Source: Streptomyces sp. NRRL F-5123 (GTDB lineage Bacteria > Actinomycetota > Actinomycetes > Streptomycetales > Streptomycetaceae). From it: a DNA stretch of 64,000 nucleotides. Positions 49,739 through 57,400 of this stretch are shown here, one piece after another (position 1 is the first letter of the stretch; the number at the start of each line of letters is the position of its first letter). Both the position numbers and the translations under genes were made by a program. The stretch lies in the NCBI RefSeq assembly GCF_000721495.1, contig NZ_JOHY01000032.1:1-64000 (forward strand), written 5' to 3'. Under the pieces are notes generated by a model. That model did no database searches, was not told the DNA's origin, and saw only the letters and a program-made list of their open reading frames with translations.

Positions 49739-49948
49739 CACTCGCTACCGCCAAGAGGCAGTAAAGAGATAGTAATGGCTCGAATGCGGAGAGTGAAGTG
49801 CGGAGGTTTGTTCGGGACCTTTTTTACGTCTATCGAGTGATTTGAATGATGAAACGGCCCGGCGAGGCGGACGCGGAGGGTGAGCGTGCCAGCGTGGGTC
49901 GGCGTGCGGCCGCCTGATGCCGACGCCCTGCCGCGATGCGAGGTACGA

Positions 49949-51475
49949 ATGCACTCCGTACGCAAGCCGCTCCCCGCTTCCCGTGCCCGCCGCGCTTCCG
50001 CGGGCCGCGCCGCCCGGGCCCGTCTGCTCGGCCCTCCCGCGCGGCTGCGGACCGGGATCGCCGCCGCCACCGCCGTCGTGTTGGCCCTCGCCGCCGCCGC
50101 GTGCTCGTCGCCCGGCGGCGGGGCGGGGGCCGACGGGCCGGGCGCCCGCGGGGTCGAGGGCGTACCCCAGGTGCCGCCGGTGCTGCGGCTCATCGGCGAC
50201 GGCTCCACCGCCGACACCGGCGCCCAGCCCCGTCAACCCGACGCCCGCAAGCTGCGCCCGGGGGAGCGGCCGCCGCAGTTCGTCGTCTTCTCCTGGGACG
50301 GCGCCGTCCAGGACGACCGGCGGCTGCTGTCGTACGTACGCGAGTTCGGCGAGCGCGACGGCGCCGCGATGACGTACTTCGTGAGTGGCGTCAGCCTGCT
50401 GCCCGCCGGGCACGCGGACCGCTACGCGCCGCCCCGGCACCCGCGCGGCACCTCCGACACCGGCCTGCCGCGCGACCCGGCGACCGTCGCCGGAACCGTC
50501 CGGGAGTTGCGGCTCGCCTGGGCGGACGGCAGCGAGATCGGCACGTATTTCAACGGGCACTTCTGCGGGCAGGACGCGGGTGCGTCCCCCGACACGGCGG
50601 ACGTATCGGGCGGCGCCGGTGGCGCGGACGGTGCCGGTGGTACGGGTGAGGCCGCCGGCGCGGAGAGCCCCGGTGGTACGGGCCCCGCCGAGGCCGAGGA
50701 CGGCCCCGACACCGCGTCCGGCGGGTGGACCGCGGCCGAGTGGGGGGCGGAGATCCGGCAGGCCGGGGAATTCACGCGGCAGTGGAAGACCAACACCGGC
50801 CTGGTCGCGTCCGACCCGCTCCCCTTCGACTACGCCAAGGCCGTCGTCGGCGGTCGCCCGCCGTGCCTGACGGACCCGGCGGGCCTGCCCGCGGCGGCTG
50901 CGGCGGCCGGCTTCCGCTACCTCGCGGACCCGACCCCGCAGCCGCAGGTGTGGCCCGCGAGGTCCGGCGGCCTGTGGCGCTTCCCGCTCCAGGAGGTGCC
51001 CGTCCCCGGGCGGGACACCGAGACACCCGCCTCCGACCAGGGCTTCCTGTCGGTCCAGTCCGGCACCCCGGTCGCCGGCGCCCAGGACCCGCAGCGGAAC
51101 GCCGCGTGGCAGGAGCAGATGCACGACGGCCTGATGGCCGGTTTCGAGCGCGCGTACCAGGGCAATCGCGCGCCGCTGGTCGTCGCGAGCCGGCTGGAGT
51201 CGTGGAACGGCGGGGCCTACCTCAAGGCCGTCGAGGACACCGTCCGGGATGTGTGCGGCAAACCCGACGTGCGGTGCGTGTCCTTCGAGCAGCTCGCCGA
51301 CTGGCTGGACGCACAGGATCCGAAGGTGCTGGACCGGCTGCGCGGGCTGGACGTCGGGCAGGCCCCGCGGGGCGGCTGGACCGCTCTGATGCGCCCGACA
51401 CCGTCGTCGCCGCCGGGCGCGCCCGCCGCCACCGCCCCCGCGCCGGCCGAGCCCGTCAGGCCGGACGGGCGCTGA
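49949..51475 (+). CDS. Lipoprotein with polysaccharide-deacetylase-like (NodB) features
   Basis: 508 aa from ATG 49949 with GAGGT 5 nt upstream. A long Arg/Ala N-terminus and a hydrophobic helix end in the lipobox LALAAAAC (Cys near 52), so it is probably a surface lipoprotein. After a Gly/Pro linker come FVVFSWDGAVQDDRRLLSYV near 111 and EIGTYFNGHFCGQD near 193, resembling strands of the NodB/polysaccharide-deacetylase fold with an aspartate at the first metal position. A low-complexity Gly/Ala/Glu insert (210-255) interrupts the domain. Catalysis is uncertain. It converges on the ATPase gene with a 20-bp overlap. Confidence 0.72.
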   Translation: MHSVRKPLPASRARRASAGRAARARLLGPPARLRTGIAAATAVVLALAAAACSSPGGGAGADGPGARGVEGVPQVPPVLRLIGDGSTADTGAQPRQPDARKLRPGERPPQFVVFSWDGAVQDDRRLLSYVREFGERDGAAMTYFVSGVSLLPAGHADRYAPPRHPRGTSDTGLPRDPATVAGTVRELRLAWADGSEIGTYFNGHFCGQDAGASPDTADVSGGAGGADGAGGTGEAAGAESPGGTGPAEAEDGPDTASGGWTAAEWGAEIRQAGEFTRQWKTNTGLVASDPLPFDYAKAVVGGRPPCLTDPAGLPAAAAAAGFRYLADPTPQPQVWPARSGGLWRFPLQEVPVPGRDTETPASDQGFLSVQSGTPVAGAQDPQRNAAWQEQMHDGLMAGFERAYQGNRAPLVVASRLESWNGGAYLKAVEDTVRDVCGKPDVRCVSFEQLADWLDAQDPKVLDRLRGLDVGQAPRGGWTALMRPTPSSPPGAPAATAPAPAEPVRPDGR

Positions 51476-52484
51476 GCGACTCCTCGCGGGCGGCCGTGGG
51501 AACCGTCCCCAGCAGGCTCTCGTCCAGGACGAAGCCGGGGTCGATCTGCGCGGCCAGGTCGGCCCCCGTCTTCGAGTTTCCCCAGCTTTCCGCGTTCTTC
51601 CTGTGGAAAAGTGCCATCTGCTGCGTGTAGCGCTGCCAGTCGCGCCGCTCGTACGCCGCGTCGGCCCGCTCGTGCATGGCGCGCAGGGCCCGCCGGTTGA
51701 CGTCCTCCAGTTGCTCGAACCGCGGCGGGCGGCCCTTCTCCATCGCCCGCACCCAGTCCGAGTGCCCGACCGTGACCAGCAGGTCGTCGCCCACCTCGGC
51801 ACGGAGGAAGGCCAGGTCGTCCGCACCCTGCACCTTGTTCCCGATCACGGCGAGCTCGACCCCGTAATCCCGCGCGTAGTCGCGGTACTGCCGGTAGACG
51901 GCGACGCCCTTGCGGGTGGGTTCGGCGACCAGGAAGGTGAGGTCGAAGCGGGTGAACATGCCCGAGGCGAAGGAGTCACTGCCCGCCGTCATGTCGACGA
52001 CCAGGTATTCGTCCCGGCCGTCGACGAGGTGGTTCAGGCACAGCTCCACCGCGCCGACCTTGGAGTGGTAGCAGGCCACGCCGAGGTCCGACTCGTTGAA
52101 GGGGCCCGTCACCATCAGCCGCACCGTGCCGGCGTCCAGCGCCACGGGGTGGGCGCAGGCCGCGTAGACGGGGTTGTCCTCGTCCCCGGTGAGCCGCAGC
52201 AGGCGGGAGCCGGGGCCGGGCGGAGTCGTCTTGATCATCGTCTCGGCGGAGGCGATCCGCGGGTTGGCGCCGCGCAGATACTCCTTGATCTGCGGCAGGT
52301 GCGCGCCCAGCGCGGGAAGTGCGGCGGCCTCGTCCTCACCGAGGCCGAGCGCCGGGCCGAGGTGCTGGTTGATGTCGGCGTCGACGGCGACGACCGGCAC
52401 CTGCGAGGCGGCGAGATGGCGGATGAAGAGCGAGGACAGCGTGGTCTTGCCGCTGCCGCCCTTCCCGACGAAAGCGATCTTCAT
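51456..52484 (-). CDS. CooC/MinD-like P-loop ATPase
   Basis: 342 aa from ATG 52484 (MKIAFVGKGGSGKTTLSSLF). The deviant Walker A KGGSGKTT near 8-15 and the switch DADINQHLGPALGL near 38 identify the SIMIBI class. VVDMTAGSDSFASGMF near 185 is Walker B-like. The family includes CooC, which loads nickel into CO dehydrogenase, and related ArsA/MinD proteins. No CooS or hydrogenase gene is nearby, so the client is unknown. The 3' end overlaps the convergent lipoprotein gene by 20 bp. Confidence 0.88.
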   Translation of the reverse strand: MKIAFVGKGGSGKTTLSSLFIRHLAASQVPVVAVDADINQHLGPALGLGEDEAAALPALGAHLPQIKEYLRGANPRIASAETMIKTTPPGPGSRLLRLTGDEDNPVYAACAHPVALDAGTVRLMVTGPFNESDLGVACYHSKVGAVELCLNHLVDGRDEYLVVDMTAGSDSFASGMFTRFDLTFLVAEPTRKGVAVYRQYRDYARDYGVELAVIGNKVQGADDLAFLRAEVGDDLLVTVGHSDWVRAMEKGRPPRFEQLEDVNRRALRAMHERADAAYERRDWQRYTQQMALFHRKNAESWGNSKTGADLAAQIDPGFVLDESLLGTVPTAAREESLSARPA

Positions 52485-52577
52485 GTTCGCCAAGAGTAGC
52501 CGGACGGCTACGCATGTTGTCCAAACGGAGTGGGGAAGGCCACTCGTTCGTGGTCGTTTGCCGTGTCGCAGGATGCG

Positions 52578-52583
52578 TAGGGT
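52578..52583 (+). promoter_or_regulatory. -10 element of the Fic-like gene
   Basis: TAGGGT ends 7 nt before the ATG at 52591, again without a Shine-Dalgarno. Confidence 0.5.
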
Positions 52584-52590
52584 CTTGGGC

Positions 52591-53454
52591 ATGGCTACGA
52601 ACGCTGCCCAGCCAGCCGCCCAGGAACTCTCGGCGACCGACCCGCTGGCCGCCCTCGGCATCCTGCCGGGCGTCCCCGAGGCGGTCGACGCCGTGCGCCG
52701 GGCAGTGGACGCGGTGTACGGGCACCGGGTGATGCGCCGCAGGTCGGACGAGGTCACCGCGGAGGCCGCACTGCGTGGCGCGCGCGGTTCCGCGGCGCTG
52801 GCCGGCGCCGACTGGCCGCTGGAGGAGCTGCGCCGCCGCAGCGACTTCTCCGCGGACGAGCAGGCCCGTACGGTCGGCGCGGCGCTGCGGCTCACCGCCG
52901 AGGCCGGCGGGCTGCTGGGCGTCTGGCGGCGCTCGCCGCTGCAGGCGCTGGCCCGGCTGCACCTGGTGGCGGCCGGCGGTGCGGCGGTGGACGCCACCGT
53001 CGGGCGGCCGCGGCTGGCCGGGGAGCCGGTGGACGAGCCGCTGGTCGGCGCCGCCGAACTGGATCTGCCGAAGCCGCCGGAGGTCACCGCACGGCTTGAC
53101 GGCCTGACCGCGCTGCTGCTGGCGGGGACGTCCGCCCCCGCGCTGGTCGTTGCGGCGGTCGTCCACGGCGAACTGCTGAGCCTGCGCCCCTTCGGCTCGT
53201 TCAACGGGCCCGTCGCGAGGGCGGCGGAACGGATCGTCCTGGTCGGCACGGGGCTGGACCCGAAGTCCATCTGCCCGGCCGAGGTCGGCTACGCGGAACT
53301 GGGCACAGCCGCCTACCTCACCGCTCTGGAGGGCTACGCCTCGGGCACCGCCGAGGGCATGGCGGAATGGATCGGCCACTGCGGGCGGGCGCTGGAGCTG
53401 GGCGTACGCGAGAGCGTCGCCGTCTGCGAGGCGCTGCAGCGCGGCGCCGCCTGA
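52591..53454 (+). CDS. Degenerate Fic-fold protein
   Basis: 287 aa. All-helical protein; the segment AAVVHGELLSLRPFGSFNG then PVARAAERIVLVG (about 188-218) aligns with the Fic core HPFxxGNGRxxR but reads RPFGSFNGPVAR: the catalytic His is Arg, and the first Gly and the Arg of GNGR are changed. AMP transfer is therefore unlikely. Homologues in Streptomyces are often labelled oxidoreductases without support. It is divergent from the CooC-like ATPase gene. TAGGGT 7 nt upstream suggests a leaderless mRNA. Function unknown. Confidence 0.7.
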   Translation: MATNAAQPAAQELSATDPLAALGILPGVPEAVDAVRRAVDAVYGHRVMRRRSDEVTAEAALRGARGSAALAGADWPLEELRRRSDFSADEQARTVGAALRLTAEAGGLLGVWRRSPLQALARLHLVAAGGAAVDATVGRPRLAGEPVDEPLVGAAELDLPKPPEVTARLDGLTALLLAGTSAPALVVAAVVHGELLSLRPFGSFNGPVARAAERIVLVGTGLDPKSICPAEVGYAELGTAAYLTALEGYASGTAEGMAEWIGHCGRALELGVRESVAVCEALQRGAA

Positions 53455-53861
53455 GGGCGGCCGACCTGCTGCCGGCGGCCTGCCGTTGGGGGTCCGGACA
53501 CGGCATTGTGGGTCCGGACACGGCAATGCGGCGACATCTCGCGATGCCGCCGCTGGCACGTCTGCCCGGTGACCAGTGCGTGCACGATGTCTGCCGTGAT
53601 CAGGGCGGGGTCTTAGCCCGCTGCCTGGTACGGCTGGCCCGGTTGGCGGGTCGGCTGCGCGTGGGTGCCCGGCTTCCGTGCTCGGTCCGTGGGGCCTACT
53701 GCTGTGAACTGCGGTCTTCCTCTCGGAAGTCCGTGGTCTCGCGGGCCGTTAAGTCCTTTGTACCCCCAACCGCGCCCTGATGGAACCTCTGCTTCCACTT
53801 CTTTGTCCTTGTTGCCGCCGCCGACGATCAGGACACGGTGGCCCCGGGGTGCGACGGCCTC
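53455..53861. other. Intergenic stretch with a 20-bp direct repeat, no gene
   Basis: GGGTCCGGACACGGCA occurs at 53490-53505 and 53510-53525 (20-bp period), each containing the palindrome TCCGGA. The section 53680-53830 has noticeably lower GC and no frame with Streptomyces-like codon use. No tRNA, transposase or recognisable gene could be supported. Confidence 0.6.
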
Positions 53862-54683
53862 TCAGGACAAGGCGGCCGGACGGCGGCGCCGCGCCGCGAG
53901 CCAGACCAGCCCCGCGGTGGCGGCTGCGGCGCCGACCGCGGCGGCGGCGAGCACCGGGGCGGACGGCATGGCCAGGGTGGGGATCCGCTGGTTCAGCCGG
54001 ACCGGGCGGTTGAAGGTGAGCGCGGGCCACCCGCGGGCCACCGCCTCCTTGCGCAGCGCCCGGTCGGGGTTGACCGCGTAGGGGTGGCCGACCGTCTCCA
54101 GCATCGGGATGTCGGTCACCGAATCGCTGTAGGCGAAGGAGCGCTCCAGGTCGTAGCCCTGCGAGCGGGCCAGCTCCTCGATCGCCTCCGCCTTCGCCGG
54201 GCCGTAGACGTAGTGCTCGATCTCGCCGTTGTACGCCCCGTCCTCGACCACCATCCGGGTGGCCACGACGTGGTCGGCGCCGAGCATCTCGCCGATCGGC
54301 TCGACCACCTCGGAGCCGGACGCGCTGACGATGACGACGTCACGCCCGGCGGCGTGGTGCTCCTCGATCAGCGAGGCCGCCTCGTCGTAGATGATCGGAT
54401 CGATGAGGTCGTGCAGGGTCTCGGCGACGATCTCCCGCACCTGCTGGACATTCCATCCCTTGCACAGATCGGACAGGTATTTGCGCATGCCTTCCATCTG
54501 GTCGTGATCCGCACCCCCGACGAGGTACACGAACTGGGCATATGCGGTACGCAAAACCGCCCGCCTGTTGATGAGACCGCCCTGGTAGAAGGACCGCCCG
54601 AAGGCGAGTGTGCTGGACTTGGCGATCACGGTCTTGTCGAGATCGAAGAAGGCCGCGGTGCGCGGTGGCAGGTGGTTTTCCAC
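53862..54683 (-). CDS. HAD-IB family phosphatase
   Basis: 273 aa from GTG 54683 (VENHLPPRTAAFFDLDKTVI). HAD motifs: I FFDLDKT near 12-18, II VVIVSASGSE near 115, III Lys in AKAEAI near 160 with YSDSVTDIPML near 180. This is the SerB-like HAD-IB group. A C-terminal transmembrane helix (about 245-265) with an Arg-rich end anchors it. TATGCT ends 6 nt before the GTG, supporting this start over the longer ATG at 54707. Substrate unknown; it regularly neighbours the ssd/tad genes. Confidence 0.88.
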   Translation of the reverse strand: MENHLPPRTAAFFDLDKTVIAKSSTLAFGRSFYQGGLINRRAVLRTAYAQFVYLVGGADHDQMEGMRKYLSDLCKGWNVQQVREIVAETLHDLIDPIIYDEAASLIEEHHAAGRDVVIVSASGSEVVEPIGEMLGADHVVATRMVVEDGAYNGEIEHYVYGPAKAEAIEELARSQGYDLERSFAYSDSVTDIPMLETVGHPYAVNPDRALRKEAVARGWPALTFNRPVRLNQRIPTLAMPSAPVLAAAAVGAAAATAGLVWLAARRRRPAALS

Positions 54684-54830
54684 GGGACGAGCATAGGCAA
54701 CCACCATTCGGCGTAAGGTCAGGCGCGTGGGTTTGCTCTCGAAGGCCATCGGGTACACCATGGAAGTCACGGATCGTTCGCGACCGTGCTAACCCGGTCT
54801 GGCTCCTCCCCCCCCGAGTCGGACCGTGGG

Positions 54831-54865
54831 GACGACCCCCGCTCTCCCCCCCGGCGGGGGTCGTC
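54831..54865. terminator. Strong hairpin in the HAD-ssd spacer
   Basis: GACGACCCCCGC (54831-54842) pairs perfectly with GCGGGGGTCGTC (54854-54865). It lies between divergent genes. It may insulate transcription or belong to an unseen short RNA. Confidence 0.65.
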
Positions 54866-54932
54866 GCATGTCCGGACCCGTTCTGCCGCTCTCGGCCGGG
54901 TCCCGCGCCGTCCTCGATCACACCAGCCTCCC

Positions 54933-55048
54933 TTGTCCACATGTGGGCCCCTACGGGTACTGCGTGTGACGGTCCGTAATCGTTGCGAGGTCGGCGTGAA
55001 GTCACCTGTGTGAGTGACGAGTTATCCACAATCGTCGAGTTGTCCACA
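54933..55048 (+). promoter_or_regulatory. Cluster of three DnaA boxes upstream of the tad operon
   Basis: TTGTCCACA at 54933-54941, TTATCCACA at 55022-55030 and TTGTCCACA at 55040-55048 lie in the same orientation; the last two are 18 bp apart. TTGTCCACA is the preferred Streptomyces DnaA box. The cluster is 98-213 bp before the ssd start. A fourth TTGTCCACA lies inside the tadBC gene at 58472-58480. Confidence 0.75.
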
Positions 55049-55145
55049 GTTTCCGACCAAGATCATCTCAATTCCCTCTTCTCGCCCCAAGCTGATGTCG
55101 GCGACACGCACCGGTGCGCCGCAAGGCAAGCGAAGGGGAAGAGAA

Positions 55146-56252
55146 ATGTTTGGTTCCACCACGCCCGGACCGCGTCCCGACGCCCTCGAAGGGGCCGGCG
55201 GACCCCTGATTGTCACGGAGGATGAAAGCCTCCTCGACGATCTGCTACGGCTGTGCGCGGCCGCCGGCTCGGAACCGGAAGTCGTCTTCGGGGCGCCACC
55301 GCGCGCGCCGAGTTGGGAAGGCGCGCCGCTCGTCCTCGTCGGCGTGGAGTCGGCCGCCCGGATCCGCGGGATCCCGCGCAGGAAGGGGGTCCTCCTCATC
55401 GGTCGGGATCCGGACGACGCGGAGGTCTGGCGCACCGCCCACGACATCGGGGCCGACCACGTTCTGCTGCTGCCCGACGCCGAGCCCTGGCTCGTCGACC
55501 GGCTCGCCGACATCGCCGAGGGGGTCGGGCAGCCCGCCCTGACCGTCGGGGTGGTCGGCGGTCGCGGCGGCGCCGGAGCCAGCACCCTGGCGTGCGCCCT
55601 CGCGGTCACCTCCGCGCGGGCCGGGCGGCGCACCATGCTCATCGACGGCGATCCGCTCGGCGGCGGCCTCGACATCCTCGTCGGGGCCGAGCGCTCCGGC
55701 GGGCTGCGCTGGCCCGCGCTCGCCGATTCCCGCGGCCGCGTCAACAGCGGGGCCCTTGAGGAGTCCCTGCCGCGGCTGGACGCGCTGAGCGTCCTCAGCT
55801 GGGACCGCGGCGACTCCGTCGTCATCCCGGCCCCCGCCATGCGGTCCGTGCTGAGCGCCGCCCGGCGGCGCGGCGGCCTCGTGGTCGTCGACCTGCCGCG
55901 CCGGGTGGACGACGCGGTGGCCGAGACGCTGGCGCAGATCGACATCGGCCTGCTCGTCGTGCCCGCCGAGCTGCGCGCGGTCGCCGCGGCCACCCGGGTC
56001 GCCTCGGCCTTCACGATGGTGCTGAAGGACCTGCGGGTGGTGGTCCGCGGCCCCTTCGCCGACGGGCTCGACGGCCGCGAGACTTCCCGGCTCGTCGGAC
56101 TGCCGGCCGCGGGCGAACTGCCCCCGGAGCGCGGGCCCGACGCCCTCGGCAGCAGCGGCCCCCCGGGCTCCTCCGGCCGCGGCCCGCTGGCCCGCTTCTG
56201 CACCGCCTTCCTCGCCGCGGCCCTCACTGACGACGGGAGCGTGGCGGCATGA
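55146..56252 (+). CDS. ssd: Ssd, septum-site-determining TadZ/CpaE-like protein
   Basis: 368 aa from ATG 55146 with AAGGGGAAGAG upstream. The N-terminal ~110 residues resemble a receiver-like domain. A MinD/TadZ-type ATPase fold follows: VGVVGGRGGAGASTLACALA near 137 replaces the P-loop and lacks the lysines of a true deviant Walker A, and MLIDGDPLGGGLDILVGAE near 168 is the switch region. Ssd proteins of actinobacteria influence septation. In Tad systems TadZ places the pilus machine at the pole. Its stop overlaps tadA (ATGA). Confidence 0.88.
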   Translation: MFGSTTPGPRPDALEGAGGPLIVTEDESLLDDLLRLCAAAGSEPEVVFGAPPRAPSWEGAPLVLVGVESAARIRGIPRRKGVLLIGRDPDDAEVWRTAHDIGADHVLLLPDAEPWLVDRLADIAEGVGQPALTVGVVGGRGGAGASTLACALAVTSARAGRRTMLIDGDPLGGGLDILVGAERSGGLRWPALADSRGRVNSGALEESLPRLDALSVLSWDRGDSVVIPAPAMRSVLSAARRRGGLVVVDLPRRVDDAVAETLAQIDIGLLVVPAELRAVAAATRVASAFTMVLKDLRVVVRGPFADGLDGRETSRLVGLPAAGELPPERGPDALGSSGPPGSSGRGPLARFCTAFLAAALTDDGSVAA

Positions 56253-57400
56253 CCACGCCCCTGCTGGACGCCGTACGCCTCCGCCTGGCCGAGCACGGCG
56301 GCGAGGCGACACCCGCCGGGGTCGCCGCCGCGCTGCGCGCGCAGGGCCGGCTGCTCGGCGACACCGAAGTCCTCGGCGTGGTCGGCGCCCTCCGGTCCGA
56401 ACTGGTCGGAGCGGGCCCGCTGGAAGCCCTGCTGGCCGACCCGGAGGTCACCGACATCCTGGTCAACGGCCCGGACGAGGTCTGGACCGACCGCGGCCGG
56501 GGCCTGGAGCGCGCCGCCGTCCGCTTCCCCGACACGGCGGCCGTCCGCAGGCTCGCGCAGCGGCTCGCGACCACCGCGGGCCGCCGGCTGGACGACGCCC
56601 GCCCCTGGGTCGACGCCCGGCTGCCGGACGGCACCCGGCTGCACGCCGTGCTGCCGCCCGTCGTCGTCGGATCCCCGTGCCTGTCCCTGCGGGTGGTGCG
56701 CTCGCGCGCCTTCACCCTCGCCGAACTGGTCGCCGCCGGCACGGTGGACGCAGGGACGGCCGAGGTGCTGCGGGCGGTGCTCGACGCACGGCTGTCCTTC
56801 ATGATCAGTGGCGGTACGGGATCGGGGAAGACGACGCTGCTCAGCTGCCTGCTGGGCCTGGTGGACCCCGGGGCGCGCATCGTCCTGGCCGAGGATTCCG
56901 CCGAGCTGCGCCCCGACCACCCGCACGTCGTCCGGCTGGAGGCCCGCCCGGCCAACCAGGAGGGCGCAGGCGAGGTCACCCTGCGGGAGCTGGTGCGGCA
57001 GGCGCTGCGGATGCGGCCCGACCGACTCGTGGTCGGCGAGGTGCGCGGAGCCGAGGTGACGGATCTGCTCAGCGCCCTGAACACGGGCCACGAGGGCGGC
57101 TGCGGCACGGTCCATGCCAATGCCGCGTCCGACGTCCCGGCCCGGCTGGAGGCTCTCGGCTCCACCGCGGGCCTGGACCGGGCGGCCCTGCACAGCCAGC
57201 TAGCGGCGGCCCTCTCGCTGGTGATCCACCTGGCCCGCGACACGACGGGGCTGCGCCGCGTTGCCGAGATCCACGTTCTCACCCGCGGCGCCGACGGCCT
57301 GGTCACCACCCTCCCCGCCCTCCACGGCACCCCCGGCCCCCTGACCCGCGGCCCCGGCTGGCCCCGGCTCGCCGCGCTGTGTGCGAGGGGTGCGTCATGA
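56249..57400 (+). CDS. tadA: TadA/CpaF secretion ATPase
   Basis: 383 aa. Hexameric motor for Flp-pilus assembly. The N-terminal domain (1-130) includes GPLEALLADPEVTDILVNGPDEVW. Walker A SGGTGSGKTTLL lies near 187, the Asp box LAEDSAELRPDHPHVVRLEARP near 212, Walker B RPDRLVVGEVRGAEV near 252 and the His box NTGHEGGCGTVHANAA near 277. All ATPase motifs are intact. It overlaps ssd upstream and tadBC downstream, so the genes form a translationally coupled operon. Confidence 0.94.
   Translation: MTTPLLDAVRLRLAEHGGEATPAGVAAALRAQGRLLGDTEVLGVVGALRSELVGAGPLEALLADPEVTDILVNGPDEVWTDRGRGLERAAVRFPDTAAVRRLAQRLATTAGRRLDDARPWVDARLPDGTRLHAVLPPVVVGSPCLSLRVVRSRAFTLAELVAAGTVDAGTAEVLRAVLDARLSFMISGGTGSGKTTLLSCLLGLVDPGARIVLAEDSAELRPDHPHVVRLEARPANQEGAGEVTLRELVRQALRMRPDRLVVGEVRGAEVTDLLSALNTGHEGGCGTVHANAASDVPARLEALGSTAGLDRAALHSQLAAALSLVIHLARDTTGLRRVAEIHVLTRGADGLVTTLPALHGTPGPLTRGPGWPRLAALCARGAS

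Noticed and set aside
54780..54930. Possible tRNA or small RNA gene
   Set aside because: One strong hairpin is present but no cloverleaf could be drawn and no conserved T-loop or anticodon arm was found.
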